DNA from: Chrysomallon squamiferum | Lineage: Eukaryota; Mollusca; Gastropoda; Neomphalida; Peltospiridae | Assembly: GCA_012295275.1 (NCBI GenBank) | Contig: CM022665.1 | Location: 14,852,476-14,916,475 of the forward strand | Direction: 5' to 3' | DNA length: 64,000 bases | Shown here: piece by piece, positions 59,511 through 64,000 of the stretch | Layout of the letters: every line of letters begins with the position of its first letter | How positions within the stretch are numbered: position 1 is the first letter of the stretch | Program-made: the position numbers and the translations under genes | The notes under the pieces: generated by a model | What the model was told of the DNA's origin: nothing | Database searches by the model: none | The model's input: only the letters and a program-made list of their open reading frames with translations

Positions 59511-60195
59511 CTAAATTAACTACTGTATACTATGTGATCCATTCAGCTTTATAACGACACTCAGAACAAGGTGGATAATTTACACCAAATACACATTATC
59601 ATTTAACAGCATAAAAACAAAGAGTAATTCAGCTTTTAACAGCGATTTGATGGCGTTTACAAAACCCACAGGAATCAGTCTACGAAACATTCGCTTGTAT
59701 CGGTAGCTTTCGGAATCCTTGAGCCAAACGAAGCTTTTCATCGAAATGGCATTTATTCCAATGAGATGTTCATTATTTAAAACGCTGTGTGCAAAATTAA
59801 TTCTCTCACCTGCATTAAGTGATCACCTGGGACAAGGTAAGTTAGCCATGCATGTGGCTTTCCAGTGATAAATAAAACATAAAAAAGTGTTTATCGCCAT
59901 TCATCAGGAGACCAACTATCCCTTTATGATCTGCGTCTTCGTATCCGTCTGTCTGTCAGTCTGTTTGTGTGTACGTATGCCTGGATTCTGCACCGTAGAT
60001 CTTATGAATATAAAGACTAAAACATTTTGAAAATAATTGATAAAAAGTCCTAAATTATCGTTATTCTTTATCTCTGTATAGTAATACAATTATGAACGTA
60101 CAAAATAGTTCTTTATACTATTTTCTAGACATCTCTTCTCTATTAAAAAAAAAAGTGCATTTGTTGATCTGCATAATTTGAATCAGTTTGTTTTT
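59511..60195. other. Unique spacer, no recognisable gene
   Basis: Ordinary AT-rich sequence, slightly more complex at 59640-59830. No coding-like frame of note. Confidence 0.6.
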
Positions 60196-60199
60196 GCTT

Positions 60200-60209
60200 T
60201 TTATTTATT

Positions 60210-60259
<50 letters not shown>

Positions 60260-60360
60260 TTGTTTTATTTTCACTTTTAATTCGATGTTAAAGAATATCG
60301 TTTGTTTGTAGTAATCTTCTTCTGCTTCTTCTTCATTCTTTTTCTTCATCTTCTTCTTGA
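60200..60360 (+). repeat. (TTTA)n(TTA)n and CTT-rich tract
   Basis: (TTTA)n to 60220, (ATT)n to 60252, and TTCTTCTT at 60315-60357. Confidence 0.92.
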
Positions 60361-60863
60361 TCTGATTTAAAATCAAACTTGTTAGTCGTCTTTCGCTCCA
60401 ATGATGGCGCCTGCTGACAAAGACAGGATTACACAGCAAAAGTAACAAAAAAAATTAAAAATTAAAATAAAAATTAAAAAAAGAAGAAGAAGAAGAAAGA
60501 AAAAGAAAGAAAAGGGAAAAAAGACAAAAACTTGTAAATGTCTTTTTAAAAAAAAAAACTTGACTGAGAAATTAATTCTGCATCAAGCTACTCAAGGAAA
60601 TTAAATTTATTTTTCTTCTGGTGTTTTCTATAGGAAACAATTTTGCCATAAGATTTCCTAGAACGCCAAGTTATATTCCCGCTCTTTAATCAACAATATA
60701 AATGTCAGGGATTATTCACGTAACATGTTCTTTAATATCTTTATTGATTGGCGAATGTTAATTTAAAAAAATAAATTTGTTGTTATCTTGTAATAATTTT
60801 AAGGTAATATTATTCTTGTTTTGTTTCTGTATAGGTGTGCGGGTATTAGAGTCAGAAAGAAAC

Positions 60864-60971
<108 letters not shown>

Positions 60972-61089
60972 CTCTAAAAGTCTCTGACTGTCGAGACAAA
61001 TTTAAAAACATCAAATTAATACACAAAACACATAATTAGCGAAGAGACCATTTGATATACAGTTCTTTTTGTTTGTTTGTTTCTCTTTA

Positions 61090-61352
61090 TCTGTATGAAA
61101 TATTATTATTATTATTATTTTTTTTTTTTTTTTGCCGTCTTTTTTTATTTTCCCCTTTTTTTTCAGTTATTTTTATGAATTTATTTCCTTATGTGGCAGA
61201 TGTCAAATTCCGTTTAAGATGTCTACGTTAAATGTTTTAATTGTTTTAGTGTTTCGTCCTACAACGAAAACGCGGGAAAAAAAACCTAATTAAAAAAAAA
61301 AAAATAATAAATAAATAAATAAATAAATATAAAAATAATAGTAATAATAATA

Positions 61353-61393
<41 letters not shown>

Positions 61394-61600
61394 GTAGTAG
61401 TAATAATAATAACAAAATGAATAAATAAATAAATAATTAGTTAGATGTATTTTAAACTAATTATGAAATAATTATAATAAATAACAATATTAATATTAGA
61501 AGAAGAAGAAGAAGAAGAAGAAAATGACGAAGAAGAAGATGATGATGATGATGATGAAGGAGAAGAAGAAGAAGAAGAAAAAAGAATAATATGAAGAAGA
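61090..61600 (+). repeat. (ATT)n, (AAT)n and (GAA/GAT)n arrays
   Basis: (ATT)n and T run at 61101-61133, (AAAT/AAT)n at 61300-61430, and (GAA)n/(GAT)n at 61500-61580. Confidence 0.93.
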
Positions 61601-61969
61601 AAAAGAATGACCTTGAACGCACAAATCTAAGACTTAACTGTTGGAAATATTCTACTCGTCTGCTAGGTTACAAGTCATATGGAGACGGCAGCCTTTTGAT
61701 GAAATCATCGATTGAAAAAAAAGAAAAACCACTCCGTCGGGACACTGAACTCACTTTTCAATTGATTTAATAATTGCTACTGCCATTTTGTTCTCTCTCT
61801 CATTCAAAGCCGTACCTAAAATATGATCGGCGAAAACCTTTCAACATGGATTTTTTTTTTATTAAACGTTTCAGATGCAGGGCACTATCAAATTTCAGCA
61901 CAAAGGTTTTGTTTCCAGACAGATTCGTCATACGTAGAATGGTGATTTTTTTTCTTATTATTTCTTTTT

Positions 61970-62020
61970 ATTTCTTTCATTATTATTATTATTATTATTA
62001 TTGTTATTATTATTATTATC
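61970..62020 (+). repeat. (ATT)n microsatellite
   Basis: ATT units with one GTT interruption. The sequence at 61610-61965 is unique and without a recognised gene. Confidence 0.9.
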
Positions 62021-62239
62021 ATTTTTGATGTACCAACCTTTATGGTACAATATTAAAGTCATCGATTTTACGTATCATATAGTAGGATTATATTTTATTA
62101 TTTTACAATTTTATTGAATTGTTTTACTTTATGTAAAATATGTATTTGTTTTATGCAAATAAAATAATTTTAATGTGAATATAGAGTTAACTGACGACGA
62201 GTAGGACAATAGCACCAAATTGATTTGATTTGATTTTTT

Positions 62240-62600
62240 CTTATTTTATTTTATTTTATTTTATTTTAAATTATCACGATTATTTATTTTTTTATTTTCT
62301 AATTTTTTTAATATTATTATTGTTAATGCTACTTCTCCGACTACTACTACTGCTTCTGCTGTTACTACAGCTACTACTACTACTACTTCTATTACCACAA
62401 CTACTGCACCAATAAATGCAATCACCACAGTTACCACCACCTCCATCAGCAGCACTGCTACTACTAATTATTACATCGACACTATCGCTATAGCTATAGC
62501 TGTTATTGATTTGATATGTTTAGTAGTAGCAGCAGCAGCTGTCGTAGCAGTAGAAACTGCAGCAGTAGTTGTAAGTATCATCGTCATCATCAACATCATC
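62240..62600 (+). repeat. (TTTTA)n and degenerate (TAC/CAG)n trinucleotide region
   Basis: TTTTA units at 62241-62268, ACTACTACT-type units at 62336-62470, and AGTAGCAGCAG at 62520-62570. The polyL and polyV frames are artefacts. Confidence 0.9.
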
Positions 62601-62786
62601 ATTTACCATCATCACTGAAGATACCATATTGATTCTCTTTATTTTTCTTTTGCTGTTTAAGATTTTCACGTTAATGGACACACATACAGCTCCATACCTC
62701 GGATCAGACAGTTCTGAAATTGCTCCCAGACCTCCTCGCTGAAGGTAGGGGTTAATGCATCTGAAACACGACATCTGACCAAGCAA
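62600..62786 (-). CDS. Coding-like start of a minus-strand frame, unidentified
   Basis: On the minus strand MLGQMSCFRCINPYLQRGGL leads into about 60 balanced codons before the frame enters the CAG/GAT trinucleotide tract. CCCTACCTTCAG (acceptor-like) and CCGAGGTATGG (donor-like) bracket a 41-nt stretch inside it. It could be an exon fragment or chance, and I recognise no family. Confidence 0.22.
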
Positions 62787-63149
62787 ATATTTATCTTTTT
62801 TTTAAAAAAACGATACGTCTGCATAATGCTTGAAGGGCACACATTTCTTTCACACGCGGTCGCGACTTTTCATTTAATTAACGTGGCCTGCTAGTCACTG
62901 AGAGCCCATCTTTGCTCGCCGTTTAAATAAACTGGCTAGAAGATTTTTAAAGGCAGAATCGATTTTTTGAAAAACTCTCGCTTAGCTTGTACTCTGTTTT
63001 ATTTATAGACGCATCTAACGGTAAAGTGATTTAATAATATTATCAGATTTTTTAAACAATATTAATGTAACGTTTTGCCTGAAAGACATAGGTATTTATT
63101 TTGTTTTATGCGTAGTGCATTGTCTTTTGTGGAAATCCGAACTAATTTT

Positions 63150-63161
63150 TATTTATTTATT

Positions 63162-63214
<53 letters not shown>

Positions 63215-63235
63215 TATTATTATTATTATTTATAT
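63150..63235 (+). repeat. (TTTA)n(TTA)n microsatellite
   Basis: TTTA units passing into about 20 TTA units. A T run follows at 63401-63422. Confidence 0.95.
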
Positions 63236-63656
63236 TATTTAAAAGAAATTCAAAAAAGAATGACAGTATTATTAATTTCTTCATGGACATCAGAAAAGCA
63301 ACAAATGGAAGCCGATTTATTAAAAAAGAAAATCGCTTCGCAAAATATCGCCTACAGAGTTCTTTAATTTTTCTTTTTTTCTTGCTTTCGTTTATTTCTC
63401 TTTTTTTTTTTTTTTTTTTTTTAATTTATTTTTTATTACATTAACAACTCTTTCTCATGATTATCTTTCCTTCATCTCTCCATCTTTTTATTCGTGTAAT
63501 TACTTTTAATTTCATTGATTATTTAGGTTATTATTTTACAGATCCAAGCTGCCAGTGAAATCAGCGACCTTTTTAAACTTAACTTAAACCACCTCGTTTT
63601 GCTGAGTGCAGAAAAGTAAACCTTTAAACCACACCATTAAACTGCTGTCGTAAACT

Positions 63657-63680
63657 ATATATATATATATATATATATAA
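63657..63680 (+). repeat. (TA)n microsatellite
   Basis: About 11 TA units. Confidence 0.9.
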
Positions 63681-63796
63681 TCTGTTGATTATTTCATGTT
63701 TATATTGAATAATCGAGTATGTTGCTTTGGGTAGCGCATAACAGCGGAAGTGTTCCAGCCTTATTGCTGCATTTACACTGAACACAGTTTACATGT

Positions 63797-64000
63797 GACA
63801 CGTTTCACATATAAAATACTTTATTTGTGTTGTATTTTACGTAAAAAAAAGTATTTTACTTCTGTCGTATTTTACATAAAAAGTATTTTTATTTGTAACG
63901 TATTTTACATATAAAGTATCTTACTTGTGACATATTTTACATAACAAGCACTTTACTTGTGACGTATTTTACACATAAAGTAATTTGCTTCTGATCTATC
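63797..64000 (+). repeat. ~34-bp minisatellite running off the window edge
   Basis: At least five units of the form GTATTTTACATAAAAAGTATTTTACTTGTGAC, 32-37 bp long. The array continues past the end of the window, so its true length is unknown. Confidence 0.88.

Overview
The window is animal nuclear DNA. It is very AT-rich, has intron-exon structure, long A/T runs and dense microsatellites and minisatellites, and contains one clear gene. That gene is the 3' part of a FOXO forkhead transcription factor on the + strand. Its protein resembles molluscan FOXO, and together with the repeat load this suggests a mollusc, most likely a coleoid cephalopod. The taxon is an inference, not something the sequence proves.

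Layout: 1-3922 is the 3' part of a foxo intron. 3923-5458 is the terminal coding exon, with the second half of the forkhead, the nuclear localisation signal, AKT/CK1/DYRK-type sites, a polyQ tract and the C-terminal activation region. From 5459 to roughly 12.5 kb is AT-rich, T-skewed sequence that probably holds a long 3' UTR. It contains a UGUA-rich minisatellite, AU-rich elements, a let-7 seed match and several AATAAA signals. Within it, 9.7-10.24 kb looks like a decayed coding retrocopy.

From about 17.5 kb to the end the DNA is intergenic or intronic with no certain gene. It holds (GA)n, (GT)n, (ATT)n, (ATTT)n and (TAC)n arrays and at least six minisatellite families: 22 bp at 23.7 kb, about 70 bp at 26.6-28.1 kb, 22 bp with an 88-bp higher order at 30.2 kb, 31 bp at 39.9 kb, 40 bp at 45.2 kb, and about 34 bp at the right edge. 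There are tRNA-derived SINE remnants (17.9, 24.4, perhaps 39.3 kb) and a mariner deletion derivative with both terminal repeats and a transposase C-terminus (58.3 kb).

The most unusual signal is an excess of perfect palindromic CRE sites (TGACGTCA; nine found by eye). Several have a GTAAG- or GTGAGT-type splice donor a short way downstream. Two lie in a clearly duplicated ~400-bp cassette (33.8 and 43.4 kb), and a third, inverted, shorter relative is at 22.6 kb. The CRE at 53.16 kb lies in a CpG-dense patch with an ATGGCGGC (YY1-like) element, a short ATG frame and a GTAAGA donor, which looks like the 5' end of an unidentified gene. The CRE at 54.33 kb lies beside a CTCF-like motif. All assignments outside foxo and the mariner remnant are tentative.
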